Shown: positions 53,295 through 63,484, numbered from the stretch's first letter. The stretch is DNA of 64,000 nucleotides from Caballeronia fortuita (GCF_001544835.2 NZ_FCNX02000003.1:186001-250000); one strand, 5' to 3'. The notes: a model not told the origin generated them from the letters alone. Made by a program: numbers and translations.

Positions 53295-54491
53295 ATGAAT
53301 GGAGGACGTGTTGCCGCGCTCGACGCCGGGCGGGCGCTCGCGATCGTCGGGGTAGTCGCAGTACACCTGTCGTTTCAGTTTCCCAATCTGCCAGGCGCCG
53401 TTTCGCTCATGGCGCGCATGGGTCAGTATGGCGTGCAGCTTTTCTTCGTGATTAGCGCGATCACGATCTTCATGACGCTCGAGATGGATCACGCGCGTTG
53501 TGCGGATGTGCGTCATGTCACGCTGCGCTTCTACATCAAACGCTTCTTTCGCATCGCGCCGATGTATTACGCCGCGATCGCGGTCTACGGTCTCATCAGT
53601 TATGGCGCGACGCGCTCAGGCATCGACCGCGCATGGATTCTCGGTGCGCACGGACCGATCGACGTTCTGCTCAACATGCTCTTCCTGCACGCGCTCTCGC
53701 CGACGGCAATCAATAACGTCGTGCCGGGAGGATGGTCGATCGGTGTGGAAATGCTGTTCTACATGATCGCGCCATTGCTGTTCTTTCTCGCGATGAATCG
53801 CGCGCGGCTGTTGCTGGCGACCGTCGCTCTGCTCGGCGTTTCGTGCGCCGTAATGTCGACGAGCGATTGCAACGGCACGCTCGATTGCAATATCGCCAAC
53901 AACACCTTCAGCTACTTCTGGCCGCCTGTTCAAGGGCCGTGCTTCATCGTCGGCATGTGGGCGTGGTACGGGTTCCGCTCGCATCTGCTCGGGGCATCCG
54001 ACGTCACGAAGCGCGTATCCTGGCTCTACTTCTCGCTGGCACTTGGCTTTGCGCTCCTCACCGCCACGCTCGGTGTGTGGCTCGACAAGGCGCATGCATT
54101 CGCGCCGCTGTTTGCAGCATGTAGCGCCGTCGCTTTTTTGTTGTTCGTGTGCTCGCATCACGCGCGCAAGCGTGGCGACAGGCTGCAGCACGCGCCTTGC
54201 ATTGCCTTTCTTCGACGCTGCGCCGCAGCGCTAGGCCGCGAAAGTTATGGCATTTATCTGTGGCATTTCATCTGCGTCTATCTGACGTTTCATTTCTTCG
54301 ATCGCACGTTCGGGCAGAAGAACGGAGAGACGTCGCTCGCGCTGTTCGGCGCGACGCTGATCGCGGTGCTCGTCGTCTCTTATGCGCTGTCGCGCGTGTC
54401 GGACCGGCTTATTCAAGGGCGCGCGACGCGCATGTCGAGACGTTTGCTAGCATCGGTCGATCGGCGTTTTCATATCACGCACGATGCTTGA
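53295..54491 (+). CDS. Acyltransferase family 3 membrane protein (OafA/YrhL-like)
   Basis: 398 residues with about ten helices and the N-terminal motif ALDAGRALAIVGVVAVH, typical of integral membrane O-acyltransferases that modify surface polysaccharides. FFIKRFFRI-like and SYGIYLWHF segments also match. GAGGAGAG precedes the ATG. Its 3' end overlaps the convergent MATE gene by 17 bp. Confidence 0.87.
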   Translation: MNGGRVAALDAGRALAIVGVVAVHLSFQFPNLPGAVSLMARMGQYGVQLFFVISAITIFMTLEMDHARCADVRHVTLRFYIKRFFRIAPMYYAAIAVYGLISYGATRSGIDRAWILGAHGPIDVLLNMLFLHALSPTAINNVVPGGWSIGVEMLFYMIAPLLFFLAMNRARLLLATVALLGVSCAVMSTSDCNGTLDCNIANNTFSYFWPPVQGPCFIVGMWAWYGFRSHLLGASDVTKRVSWLYFSLALGFALLTATLGVWLDKAHAFAPLFAACSAVAFLLFVCSHHARKRGDRLQHAPCIAFLRRCAAALGRESYGIYLWHFICVYLTFHFFDRTFGQKNGETSLALFGATLIAVLVVSYALSRVSDRLIQGRATRMSRRLLASVDRRFHITHDA

Positions 54492-55848
54492 GCGCATGAG
54501 TTCGGAGCCGGGCGGCTTGCGCGGGCAGATCTAAACGCCTGCCACGCGTGCGATACAGCGCGATGCTTGCCGCGAGCGTCGCCAGTTCAGTAACGGCGAC
54601 CGTCATCCATAAACCGCGTGGTCCGAGCCATTCGGTCAGGAACCATAGCATCGCCAATAGCAATAGCCAGCTTCGCAAGAGCGCCACGATCATCGATGCG
54701 AGCGGCGCTTCGATTGCGGTCAGATAGCCGCTGATCGCAACATTGATGGCGGCGGGCAGGAACGCGAGCGCGCACCACGGCAATGCATCGCGCAACAGCG
54801 CTTGAGCCGCTTCGCTGTTGGGCACGAAGAGCATGCCGAGCGGTTGCGCGAGCGTGAGGATTCCGAAGGCGGCGGCGAGCGCGAAACCTTCAGTGACGAC
54901 GATGCCGATCGAAAACGCACGCGATACGAGATGCGCATTGCCCGCGCCGCGCTGGAAACTGACGATGGGCTGCATGCTTTGCACGAGCGCGACCATCGTG
55001 ACCGAGGCGATCATCGTCATGTACTCGACGACCGCAAATGCGACGAGGCCCGTATCGCCGAGCCAGCGCAACACCGCGTGATTGAACGCGAAGAGCGTAA
55101 CACTCGGCGCGATCTCGCCGAGAAACTCCGACACGCCGTTATAGGCCATGCGCCATGCGTGATCCAGACTCGCGAATGCGCGCGCAACGGGATGGACGTG
55201 CCGCGCTCTGAAGAAGTGATAGGCGAGCATCGGCACACAGGCGAGCGCCTGACTGATACCCGATGCGAACGCCGCGCCGCGCATGCCCCATTGCATGTGA
55301 CCGACCATCCACCATGTCAACGCGACATCGGCAATGCCGCCCGCGATCAGGCAGACGAGACCGAATCTGGCCGCGCCTTCGATGCGTAGAAACAATTCGA
55401 GTGCATAACATGCCGTCGGGAAGAGAAGGAACGGCGCATACGCATGGAGGAAGTCCTTTGCGAGCCGTGAGAGTTCACCGCGCGCGCCGGTCCATTGCAC
55501 GAACGTGTCGGCATGGAGATGAATCGCCAATGCGAATGTTATGCCGCATAGACCGAGCAACCAGAGCGCTTGTGTGAATGCTTCGGCGGCATCGCGTTCG
55601 CGCCGCTCACCGAGCAATCGCGATACGAGCGTCGCTCCGCCGACACCGATCATCACGCTGAATGCGTAGGGCAGATAAAGCAGGGGAACGAGCAGGTTCA
55701 GCGCGGCGAGCGCGTCGGCACCGACATATCGGCCGATGAAGATGCCGCTGATGACGGAGTGCATGCAGTACACACATGCGGCAAGCACGGTGGGTACGGC
55801 GTAGCTGGAGAACTGACCAACGAGAGAGGTGTTGTTATGCGAAACCAT
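54475..55848 (-). CDS. MATE-family efflux transporter
   Basis: About 457 residues with 12 helices. The N-terminal part has IGRYVGADALAALNLLVPLLYLPYAFSVMIGVGGATLVSRLLG, typical of MATE exporters that expel drugs or metabolites with Na+ or H+. I prefer the ATG at 55848 (MVSHNNTS), directly before the first helix. The ATG at 55935 would add 29 residues, and neither has a strong ribosome site. Confidence 0.85.
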   Translation of the reverse strand: MVSHNNTSLVGQFSSYAVPTVLAACVYCMHSVISGIFIGRYVGADALAALNLLVPLLYLPYAFSVMIGVGGATLVSRLLGERRERDAAEAFTQALWLLGLCGITFALAIHLHADTFVQWTGARGELSRLAKDFLHAYAPFLLFPTACYALELFLRIEGAARFGLVCLIAGGIADVALTWWMVGHMQWGMRGAAFASGISQALACVPMLAYHFFRARHVHPVARAFASLDHAWRMAYNGVSEFLGEIAPSVTLFAFNHAVLRWLGDTGLVAFAVVEYMTMIASVTMVALVQSMQPIVSFQRGAGNAHLVSRAFSIGIVVTEGFALAAAFGILTLAQPLGMLFVPNSEAAQALLRDALPWCALAFLPAAINVAISGYLTAIEAPLASMIVALLRSWLLLLAMLWFLTEWLGPRGLWMTVAVTELATLAASIALYRTRGRRLDLPAQAARLRTHALKHRA

Positions 55849-56175
55849 ATCTGACAAACCGATGTTGCTCGCTGGCACGCCGATACGCCTTCGCGACGCT
55901 TCAGGCGTGCGAATGAATGTTATGGCATGGCGCATTAGCGCAATATGAGCGCGCCTTATCGGAAGAGGCGGGCTGCATAAGATTGGAACGAGACTGCGTA
56001 GCGCCTGGACTGGCGGCGCGAGCTTCGCCAGCGGCTACGAGAGCAAGTGATGCGCGAATGCCGTCTCAGGCTTTCACGATGCGGTGGTTGGAGTGACAAA
56101 CACGAAAAGAGGTTCCCTTTCGCATTCTTAAGCGAATCATGAATCGCGCACTGTCCATGCGCTATTCACTCAACC
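55849..56175. other. Intergenic region, no gene seen
   Basis: 327 bp between the MATE start and the 3' end of the sigma54 activator gene. It may hold the MATE promoter. I see no hairpin with a T-run, no RNA gene and no supported small frame. Confidence 0.4.
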
Positions 56176-57549
56176 TCAAGCGCCCGACGCTTCCAGTGGC
56201 CGGTCCGCTTTCGCGCGCAACCCGTATGCGGTGAGCATGCGATAAAGCGTGACGCGCGAGATGCCCAGTTCATCCGCCGCTTCGCCGAGACGCCCGCGAT
56301 GACGCAAGAGCGCCACTTCGATCGCTTGCCGCTCGGCTGCCTCGCGTGCTTGCGCAAGCGTCATCGGCGCGGCTTCGGCATATTCGCCGAGTTCGAGATC
56401 GCTGGCGAGAATCTGCCGTCCTTCCGACATGACAATCGCGCGACGCACGCGATTGATCAACTCGCGCACGTTGCCTGGCCAGCCGTAGTTATGCAACGCC
56501 GCGATCGCGCACGGTGCGAAGCCGCGCAGCCGGCGGCTTGCATCCTTTCTGAAGCGATCCAGCATATGATTCGCAAGCAGTTCGATATCCTTGCCGCGCA
56601 CGCGCAGCGGCGGCTCGTCGATCTGCAATACACAAAGGCGGTGATACAAGTCGGCGCGGAAGCGTCCTTCGAGCATTGCCTGCTGCATGTCGACGTGCGT
56701 CGCCGAGATGATGCGTACATCGACATCCGTTGAACCCTGACCGCCGAGGCGTTCGATCTTGCGCTCCTGCAAGAAGCGCAGCAGACTCGCCTGGCTTTCG
56801 AGCGGCAGATCGCCGATTTCATCGAGAAAGAGCGTGCCGCCGTCGGCTGCTTCGACGCGTCCGATCTTGCGTTGATTCGCACCGGTGAACGCGCCGCGCT
56901 CATAGCCGAAAAGTTCCGATTGCAGCAAATGCGCCGGTATCGCACCGCAATTGATTGCAACGAACGGCTGCTCGCGCCGCACCGATCGCTCATGAATCGC
57001 GACAGCCGTGAGTTCCTTGCCCGTGCCGGATTCGCCGGAGATGAAGACAGGAGCATCGGTCATCGCGACTTTGCGAATCGAGCGATACAGCGCCTGCATC
57101 GCATCGCACGAACCGACCATGCTGCCTTCCTTGCAATCCTCCTTGCGCGGATCGTTGCACGCGGTGTCGTGCAACGAAACCATGCCATATGCATGGCCGA
57201 CTGCATCGACGATACGATCGGTGGTAGACGGCACCGTCACATAGTCGAAACAGAAGTCTCGAATCAACCTGCATATCTCGGGGTTTTCTGCATGCTCGAC
57301 ATCGACGGTGGCGACCCAGCCGATTTGATAACCTGCGAGCAGACCCGAGAGTGTCGCGGCTTCGGCGGCATAACCGCGGCTCGTCAGATCGACGATCCCC
57401 GCGGCGGCGCGTTTGCCATGCTTGGTGGCTTTCGGAGGTTTGGCCGGATCGATGCGTTCGATGTTCCAGCCGCGAGCGTGCAGGCGTCCGGACAGATCGT
57501 CCGATACGACGCGTCCCACGTAATAGAGCGTTCTTGCTTCCCCGTGCAT
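56176..57549 (-). CDS. Sigma54-dependent activator, VpsR-like
   Basis: 457 residues. The N-terminal 125 residues form a degenerate receiver-like domain lacking the usual aspartate cluster. The AAA+ domain has GESGTGKE, the sigma54 loop GAFTGA and GTLFLDEIGD, and a Fis-type helix-turn-helix closes the protein (GRLGEAADELGISRVTLYRML). This matches VpsR-like activators that respond to c-di-GMP and control exopolysaccharide and biofilm genes. The intact GAFTGA suggests true sigma54 dependence. Next to it, divergently, lie the double receiver protein and the large hybrid kinase. Confidence 0.88.
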   Translation of the reverse strand: MHGEARTLYYVGRVVSDDLSGRLHARGWNIERIDPAKPPKATKHGKRAAAGIVDLTSRGYAAEAATLSGLLAGYQIGWVATVDVEHAENPEICRLIRDFCFDYVTVPSTTDRIVDAVGHAYGMVSLHDTACNDPRKEDCKEGSMVGSCDAMQALYRSIRKVAMTDAPVFISGESGTGKELTAVAIHERSVRREQPFVAINCGAIPAHLLQSELFGYERGAFTGANQRKIGRVEAADGGTLFLDEIGDLPLESQASLLRFLQERKIERLGGQGSTDVDVRIISATHVDMQQAMLEGRFRADLYHRLCVLQIDEPPLRVRGKDIELLANHMLDRFRKDASRRLRGFAPCAIAALHNYGWPGNVRELINRVRRAIVMSEGRQILASDLELGEYAEAAPMTLAQAREAAERQAIEVALLRHRGRLGEAADELGISRVTLYRMLTAYGLRAKADRPLEASGA

Positions 57550-57957
57550 GGCTTTTCCCGGCTTGTTTTTAGTAGGTGTGTGCCAAGTATGCGCCCGGAT
57601 GCCTTAAGGTAAGAAGCCTCGCAAACGATAAGCCGATTTTGAATGTTTACATTGATCGGCGGAATCGATTAAAAACGTCGTAGCACTTTTTGCGAGACGA
57701 TCGTGCGGAAAACTCAGGCACGTATGTGCTTTAACGTACGAAGCCTTACGTGGGATGGTTTCGGTAGCACACAGAGCCGGAAGTTATTACTTATCAGGTT
57801 ATCGATATGTTCCGTGAGAAGAGTATCTGGGCGATCGAATCTGGCTGACACTGAAATATCAGATAATTAATACTTTCATGAAATTGCATTTGATGCGCAC
57901 GCATAGCGCGCGTAGAGTTTGCGAATGGCTACTTGTAGGACGAATACCCGCTCGAAT
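57550..57957. other. Divergent AT-rich intergenic region
   Basis: 408 bp between the activator and the double-receiver gene, clearly lower in GC than the rest of the window, especially 57780-57905. It should carry promoters in both directions. Short dyads such as AATG-TTTA-CATT near 57642 are visible. I see no sigma54 motif or gene. Confidence 0.45.
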
Positions 57958-58872
57958 ATGGATAAAGCAGAAAGCTACTCTTCAACGTACCAGCCGCGTC
58001 TGCTTCTCGTCGATGACGATCCGGCGATGATCCGCATCATCGGCGAAATGCTCGCGGAATTCCCCAATCAGCGCTTTGCCACGACAGGCGAGGCTGCGCT
58101 GGCCCTCGCGCGCGAATCGAAGCCCGATCTCATTCTTCTCGATGCGAATCTGCCCAACATGACGGGCTTCGATGTCTGCGAGATCCTCAAGAGCGACGCG
58201 AAGCTCGCTCGCGTGCCGGTTATTTTCGTCACCAGTCACGACGCACCTGCGCTCGAAGTCGACGCGTTCAACATCGGCGCCGCCGATTACGTCATCAAGC
58301 CGCTTGTTGCGCCGCGATTGCAAGCACGCGTGCGCGCACAGCTTCGTCAGCGGCATCGCGTGATGGAGGCGCATGCGCGCCGGCACCAAGAGGGCGCAAA
58401 GCCCGCGACATCGAAACCAACGGGCGTGCGCGTGCTCGGCATCCTCGCCGACGAGATGATCGACACGTATCGTCATGCGCTCGAAGCTATCGGCGCGGTC
58501 GACCTTGTGAAGGATTGCAATGCCGCGCTCGATCTCGCTCGAAGCAAGGAGCCGGATGTGATCGTGCTGGATGCGCGTTGCTGCGATAACCCTTGCAATG
58601 CGGTGCGAGCGTTGCTGGCCGAATTCCCGCATGTGCCTATCGTCGTGCTGGCGGACAGGCGCGATGTCGAAACGGAGCAATGCACGCTCGATGCCGGCGC
58701 GGCAGATGTCATCGCTAAACCACGCCGCTCCGCCGTGTTGCAGGCGCGCGTGCAGGGCGCACTGGTCTCGGCGCGCAACGCGCGTGAAGAATGGCGGGCG
58801 ATGCTCGAAGCAGCCGGCGGCGCGAGCGTTCATACGTTCCCAGTCTTCGCTCGCGATGCACGCGGCCGCTAG
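57958..58872 (+). CDS. Response regulator with one intact and one degenerate receiver domain
   Basis: About 304 residues. Residues 16-135 form a canonical receiver: LLLVDDDPAMIRI, phospho-acceptor in LILLDANLPNMTG, FVTSHD and YVIKPLV with Lys. After a linker, residues about 160-280 form a second receiver-like fold (DVIVLDARCCDNPC, VIAKPRR) with a weakened acidic pocket. No DNA-binding or enzymatic domain follows. The start is uncertain: ATG 57925 is also in frame. It is followed convergently, 20 bp later, by the hybrid kinase gene. Confidence 0.8.
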   Translation: MDKAESYSSTYQPRLLLVDDDPAMIRIIGEMLAEFPNQRFATTGEAALALARESKPDLILLDANLPNMTGFDVCEILKSDAKLARVPVIFVTSHDAPALEVDAFNIGAADYVIKPLVAPRLQARVRAQLRQRHRVMEAHARRHQEGAKPATSKPTGVRVLGILADEMIDTYRHALEAIGAVDLVKDCNAALDLARSKEPDVIVLDARCCDNPCNAVRALLAEFPHVPIVVLADRRDVETEQCTLDAGAADVIAKPRRSAVLQARVQGALVSARNAREEWRAMLEAAGGASVHTFPVFARDARGR

Positions 58873-58892
58873 CTCGTAACATGGCCTTCAAT

Positions 58893-61800
58893 TCACACTT
58901 GCTCGAGCATGTCGCGCGCGATTTCGGATGCGCGCGCGAAATCCAGCGAGCGCACACGCGCTAGAAACTCCTCGAAGCTATCGCGATACGCGCTCGGCGC
59001 ATGCGCCGATAACTTCTCGGATAGCGCTATCGCCTGCAGATTCGATGCATCGAGCAATTCGACGATAGTCGTGAGACGCGCGCGCCATTCCTCTTCTTCA
59101 AGCGGCGATGCGTTTGGATGTTGCGCGTTCGAACGAGGCCGCCCGAATTCATCAACAAGCTGCGCTACGCTCGATGCAAGCAATCGCCGCATGGTCGATA
59201 ACTTCGCATGCGTCGCGTCTATTACGTTCGCATCGTGTTCGAGCGTGTTCGCGAGCTTTGCAAGCGCCGCAGCGCCGATGGTGCCCGCGCTGCCCTTCAA
59301 CGAATGCAGCATCGATGCAACGCCTTTCGCATCATGTGCCGCGAGCGCGGCGGCGAGTCGCGCCAGTTGCATATCGGTCTGCGCGTGAAAGCCGTCGATC
59401 GCATTGCGGATCAAATCGACATTGCCGCCGAAGCGCGCGACGATCGATTCGCGCGGCTCGATGATCGAACCGATATGCACGTCCGCGTGCTGCGTGTCAT
59501 GCGTCGCGGGTGTGCGTCCGGTCTGCGCGAGCAACACTGCGACCAACCGCTCGACATCGATGGGCTTGCCCACGTGTTCGTTCATGCCGGCTTGCAAACA
59601 GGCGTCGCGATCTGCGCCCGATGCATTGGCCGTCATAGCGATGATTGGCAGCGCAGCGAAGCGGTTGTCCGCGCGAATCAGACGCGTCGCTTCGAGACCG
59701 TCGAGATCGGGCATCTGCACGTCCATCAGCACCGCGTCGAAGCGCGAGCTTGCGGCCACGACGGAATCGACACCTTCGCGTCCGCTCTGTGCGAGCAGCA
59801 CCGACGCGCCTTCTGCAAGCAATAAGCCCTCGGCGACTTGACGATTGAGCGCGTTGTCCTCGACGACGAGCAGCGTGAGTCCCGCAAGGCGGCGCGCTTT
59901 CTTCGTCTGCGGTTGCGCGCTCGACGGCATCGTTTCGATGGTGCGCGGCAACGCGGCGCGTATCGCGGCGGCGAGTTGCTTCGGCGTCACGGGCTTGGTG
60001 AGGAAGCCGGCGAAAGGCGCGGCGCCGCCGTCCTGCGATTCCTTCAACACTTCGCGACCGAACGCGGTGACGAGCAGCACGAGAGGCGGCGTCGCGCGGC
60101 TGCCCGTCAGTGCGCTGATCTGCCTGGCCGCGTTCAGTCCGTCGAGTCCCGGCATGCGCCAGTCGAGCAGCGCGATGTCGTAGGGCGCATCGCTCCTTGC
60201 GGCATCGCCGATGCGTTGGACCGCTTCGGTCCCGCTCTTCACGATGTCCGCGTGCCAGCCGAGCGCGCGCACCGTGCGCGACATGATCTCGCACGCGATC
60301 GCGTTGTCGTCGGCGATGAGAATGCGCGTGCCGCGTTGCAGGGTCGCGCTGTCGTCGAGCCTCGGCGCGCCGGCCGTGTGCACGCCGAGCGTAATGTCGA
60401 ACCAGAAGCGGCTGCCTACGCCGACGTGGCTTTGCACGTCGAGTTGACCACCCATCATCGCGACGAGACGCTTGCTGATGACGAGCCCGAGTCCCGATCC
60501 GCCATAGCGACGCGACGTCGACGCTTCCGCCTGCGTGAAGCCCTCGAAGATGCGTTCGAGCTGCGTTTCACTGATGCCGATGCCGCTGTCGCTCACCGCG
60601 ATGCGCACGCGAACGGTATCGTCGGCGGCAGCACCGAGACGATGCACGCTCACGACGATCTGACCCGCCGACGTGAACTTGAGCGCGTTGCCCGCGAGAT
60701 TGATGAGCACCTGCTGAAGCCGGAAGCTATCGCCGATGAGCACAGCCGGCAAGGACGGATCGAGGTCGAACAGCACTTCGACGTCCTTGTCGCCTTGATT
60801 GCCCGAAAGCACGATGCCGAGTTCTTCCATCAGCTTTTCGGGTTCGAACGGATGACTGTCGAGTTGCAGCTTGCCCGCTTCGATCTTCGAGTAATCGAGG
60901 ATGTCGTTGAGCAGATTCAGCAAGGACTTCGCGGCGGTTTCGGCCTTGCTGAGGTAATCCTGCTGACGTGCGTTGAGCGCGGTCAGTTGCACGAGATGCA
61001 GCATGCCGAGCACCGCGTTCATCGGCGTGCGGATTTCGTGGCTCATGTTCGCGAGAAACGACGACTTCGCCGCGCTCGCCGCATCCGCCTGTTCCTTCGC
61101 GTTGCGCAGATGATATTCGAGCTCGTATTGATCGGTGACGTCGTAATTTACGCCCGTCATCACGATAGGTATGCCGCTTGCATTGCGCTGCGTGCGCAGG
61201 CCGCTCTGGATGTGCCGCGTCGTGCCGTCGGGCAAGACGATGCGAAAGGGCCGCAACGTTTCTGCGTCGCCGGCGGCGGCCGCGCGCAAGTCGGCCATGA
61301 TCGCTTCGTGATCGTCGGGATGGATGCGCAGGCGCCAGTGCTCGAAGTGCAGGCCGTTGTCGAGCATCTCGGGCGGATATTGATAGATCTCGAACATGCG
61401 CGCGTTCCAGTGCAGCTTGTCCGTCGCGAGATCCCACGACCAGATGCCCAATTCTGCGATATCTGCTGCGAGCAGCAACTGGTCGCGCGCGTGCGCCAGT
61501 TCGCTGCGTTCCTTACGCTGCCGGGAAATGTCCGTAATTACCGATACAAAATGCAAAGCGCCATCGAGCCGCATCGCGCCGGTCGAGACGTGGGCGGGGA
61601 ACGATGTGCCGTCCTTGCGCTGGCCGGCAAGTTCGCAGTCGGCAGTCGCGACCCCGCTGTCGCCCTTGAATTGCATTATGTATTCGTTGTACGCATCCAG
61701 ATGCGGCGGCGGGACCAGCATCCGGATGTTCTGGCCGATGACTTCGCTCGCCTTGTATCCGAACACTTTCTCGCCCGCGGAGTTGAACGAGCGGACCGCG

Positions 61801-62834
61801 CCGCGTTCGTCCACGGTGATGATCGGGCTGATCGCCGTGTCGAGCACGGTTTGCGTCGTCGCGAGACTGCGCGCGAGCGCCTGCTCGATACGGGTGCGCG
61901 CGGTCACCTGGCGCACGAGCCGCGCGCCGAACATCGCGATGACGAGCGCGAGCACGGTCGTGACCGACGCATGCCAGAGCGTGTCGCGCCACCACGGCGC
62001 GAGGATCTCGTCCTCCGCGAGCGCCGCGGCGACGAAGAGCGGATAGTCCTGCAACTCGCGCAGGCTGTTCAGGCGCGTGACGTGATCCTGCGACGAGCGC
62101 GTCGTGAAGACACCCGAGCGGCCCTGTTCCAGATGCGAACGATAGAGCGCGGTCTCGCTCACGTTCTTGCCGACGAAGCGCTCTTCGAACGGACGGCGCA
62201 CGACCATCACGCCCGAATTCAGCACGAGCACCGCCGCGCCCGACTGGCCGAGATCGAGGCTGTCGTAGAAGCGCGAAAAGAAATCGACGTCGACGGTCGC
62301 AAGCGCGACGCCCGCAAAACTTCCATCGGGCGCATCGATGCGGCGCGATACCGGCACGATCCATTTGCCTGTCGACCGGCTTCTGACAGGCGGCCCGATA
62401 TGCGAGCCTTGATCGGTATGCGTGCGGTGATATTCGAAGTACTCGCGATCCGAGTTATTGAAATGCGGGTTCAGCGAGGGCTGCGAATTGACGAGCCACG
62501 TGCCGGTCTTGTCGAAGATGAAGAGACCGTTCAACTGCGGCAACTGCTCGACGCGCGACACGAGTGAGCGGTGCAGACGCGCGAGCGCTTGCGGCGACGT
62601 GCCGTCTTCCTCGACACGTTCCACCATGCCGATGAGCGTCGTGTCCGCTTCCTTGAAGGCGTCGTTGGCGTGCTGCGCCATCGCGCGCGCGAGATTGGAC
62701 GTCGCCGTCGTCATTTCGTCGATCTGCACGCGTCGCGCGGCAACGCTGCGCCAGAGATCGGTGCCGACGAGAAGCGCGCAGACGACGACGATGAACAACG
62801 TCATCCTGAAGGTGAGCGAATGGCGACTGTGCAC
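58893..62834 (-). CDS. BarA-like tripartite hybrid histidine kinase with Cache and PAS sensors
   Basis: 1313 residues. A helix at about 9-27, a periplasmic Cache domain (30-275) and a second helix (286-306) come first. Two PAS domains follow (325-440 and 455-570), then HisKA with MSHEIRTPMNAVLGM (about 600), HATPase (705-825), receiver 1 (IADDNAIAC, LLDWRMPGLDG), receiver 2 (VVEDNALNR, LMDVQMPDLDG) and an HPt domain with LHSLKGSAGTIGA. The layout supports a His-Asp-His-Asp relay. The Cache segment SRRIDAPDGSFAGVA recurs in the diguanylate cyclase at 15942-17522. The facing double-receiver protein is a candidate partner. Confidence 0.93.
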   Translation of the reverse strand: MHSRHSLTFRMTLFIVVVCALLVGTDLWRSVAARRVQIDEMTTATSNLARAMAQHANDAFKEADTTLIGMVERVEEDGTSPQALARLHRSLVSRVEQLPQLNGLFIFDKTGTWLVNSQPSLNPHFNNSDREYFEYHRTHTDQGSHIGPPVRSRSTGKWIVPVSRRIDAPDGSFAGVALATVDVDFFSRFYDSLDLGQSGAAVLVLNSGVMVVRRPFEERFVGKNVSETALYRSHLEQGRSGVFTTRSSQDHVTRLNSLRELQDYPLFVAAALAEDEILAPWWRDTLWHASVTTVLALVIAMFGARLVRQVTARTRIEQALARSLATTQTVLDTAISPIITVDERGAVRSFNSAGEKVFGYKASEVIGQNIRMLVPPPHLDAYNEYIMQFKGDSGVATADCELAGQRKDGTSFPAHVSTGAMRLDGALHFVSVITDISRQRKERSELAHARDQLLLAADIAELGIWSWDLATDKLHWNARMFEIYQYPPEMLDNGLHFEHWRLRIHPDDHEAIMADLRAAAAGDAETLRPFRIVLPDGTTRHIQSGLRTQRNASGIPIVMTGVNYDVTDQYELEYHLRNAKEQADAASAAKSSFLANMSHEIRTPMNAVLGMLHLVQLTALNARQQDYLSKAETAAKSLLNLLNDILDYSKIEAGKLQLDSHPFEPEKLMEELGIVLSGNQGDKDVEVLFDLDPSLPAVLIGDSFRLQQVLINLAGNALKFTSAGQIVVSVHRLGAAADDTVRVRIAVSDSGIGISETQLERIFEGFTQAEASTSRRYGGSGLGLVISKRLVAMMGGQLDVQSHVGVGSRFWFDITLGVHTAGAPRLDDSATLQRGTRILIADDNAIACEIMSRTVRALGWHADIVKSGTEAVQRIGDAARSDAPYDIALLDWRMPGLDGLNAARQISALTGSRATPPLVLLVTAFGREVLKESQDGGAAPFAGFLTKPVTPKQLAAAIRAALPRTIETMPSSAQPQTKKARRLAGLTLLVVEDNALNRQVAEGLLLAEGASVLLAQSGREGVDSVVAASSRFDAVLMDVQMPDLDGLEATRLIRADNRFAALPIIAMTANASGADRDACLQAGMNEHVGKPIDVERLVAVLLAQTGRTPATHDTQHADVHIGSIIEPRESIVARFGGNVDLIRNAIDGFHAQTDMQLARLAAALAAHDAKGVASMLHSLKGSAGTIGAAALAKLANTLEHDANVIDATHAKLSTMRRLLASSVAQLVDEFGRPRSNAQHPNASPLEEEEWRARLTTIVELLDASNLQAIALSEKLSAHAPSAYRDSFEEFLARVRSLDFARASEIARDMLEQV

Positions 62835-63164
62835 GCCGTTGTCTCCGAATGAGCGATTGCGGGGCGCCAGGCCGGGCGCGACGATCGAACGCTGCGTATC
62901 TTATCGCGCCATGCGGTCAGAACCGATCGGTGCGTTCCGCGCGGCCATCGACATGTTAACGGCGCGTGCGTGCCGGAACTTGACCCCGCGTCGCGGAATA
63001 TTTCCTTCGCTGGAGCGGTATCGAAAGCAAGGAACCGCATCGGCAAGATGTTAGCGCTTTGCCGTCTTTCCGCGCTAAAAGCGTTGGTCCGCGCCCGACA
63101 TTCGTGCCGGCCCGCGCGCGGCCGAACGCGCGTCGTGCCTTTATACGCAAGGGATTCGCGAAAC

Positions 63165-63179
63165 TGGCACGGTGTCTGC
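63165..63179 (+). promoter_or_regulatory. Sigma54 promoter upstream of the DUF3563 gene
   Basis: TGGCAC-GGTGT-CTGC has GG and GC 12 bp apart and only one deviation (C for T) from the -12 consensus. The predicted start is near 63191, giving a leader of about 95 bases. It lies in the 452-bp gap 62835-63286, which otherwise contains only the hybrid-kinase upstream region and no visible gene. Confidence 0.65.
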
Positions 63180-63286
63180 GATATAAGCCGGCACCGCCGC
63201 CTCAGCGACTCCCCGATTCACCGAACTCACCTGTTCGCTCAGCCGGCACTTCATGCAAAGACTCGTAGATGCAAGTGGAGCGAATC

Positions 63287-63460
63287 ATGTTGGGATACCT
63301 AATCAATGTGGCGAGAGATATCGTGCTGCCGCAAGTGATCGGCTGGACCGGGATACTGCTTGACCGCGCGGAGCACAGCCGCCGCGATCGTTATCTCGGA
63401 TCGTGCGCGGATATCGGTGAACTCGAACGCCGCATGCGCGAGTGCGACACCGACGCCTGA
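63287..63460 (+). CDS. DUF3563-like small protein
   Basis: 57 residues starting MLGYLINVARDIVLP. The C-terminal half SRRDRYLGSCADIGELERRMRE matches the DUF3563 pattern (YL-x-x-DI-x-x-LERRMR). GGAG lies six bases before the ATG at 63287; an in-frame ATG at 63269 precedes that site. Function unknown. A sigma54 promoter upstream suggests conditional expression. Confidence 0.8.
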   Translation: MLGYLINVARDIVLPQVIGWTGILLDRAEHSRRDRYLGSCADIGELERRMRECDTDA

Positions 63461-63484
63461 TCATTCACCAAGCGAGAACGAGCG

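Noticed and set aside
51996-53516. 506-residue open frame on the minus strand
   Set aside because: It is opposite the epoxide hydrolase-like gene, which has all catalytic motifs and a ribosome site.
59838-62567. 909-residue open frame on the plus strand
   Set aside because: It is antisense to the hybrid kinase gene, very rich in Arg, and shows no domain. GC-rich codon use creates such shadows.
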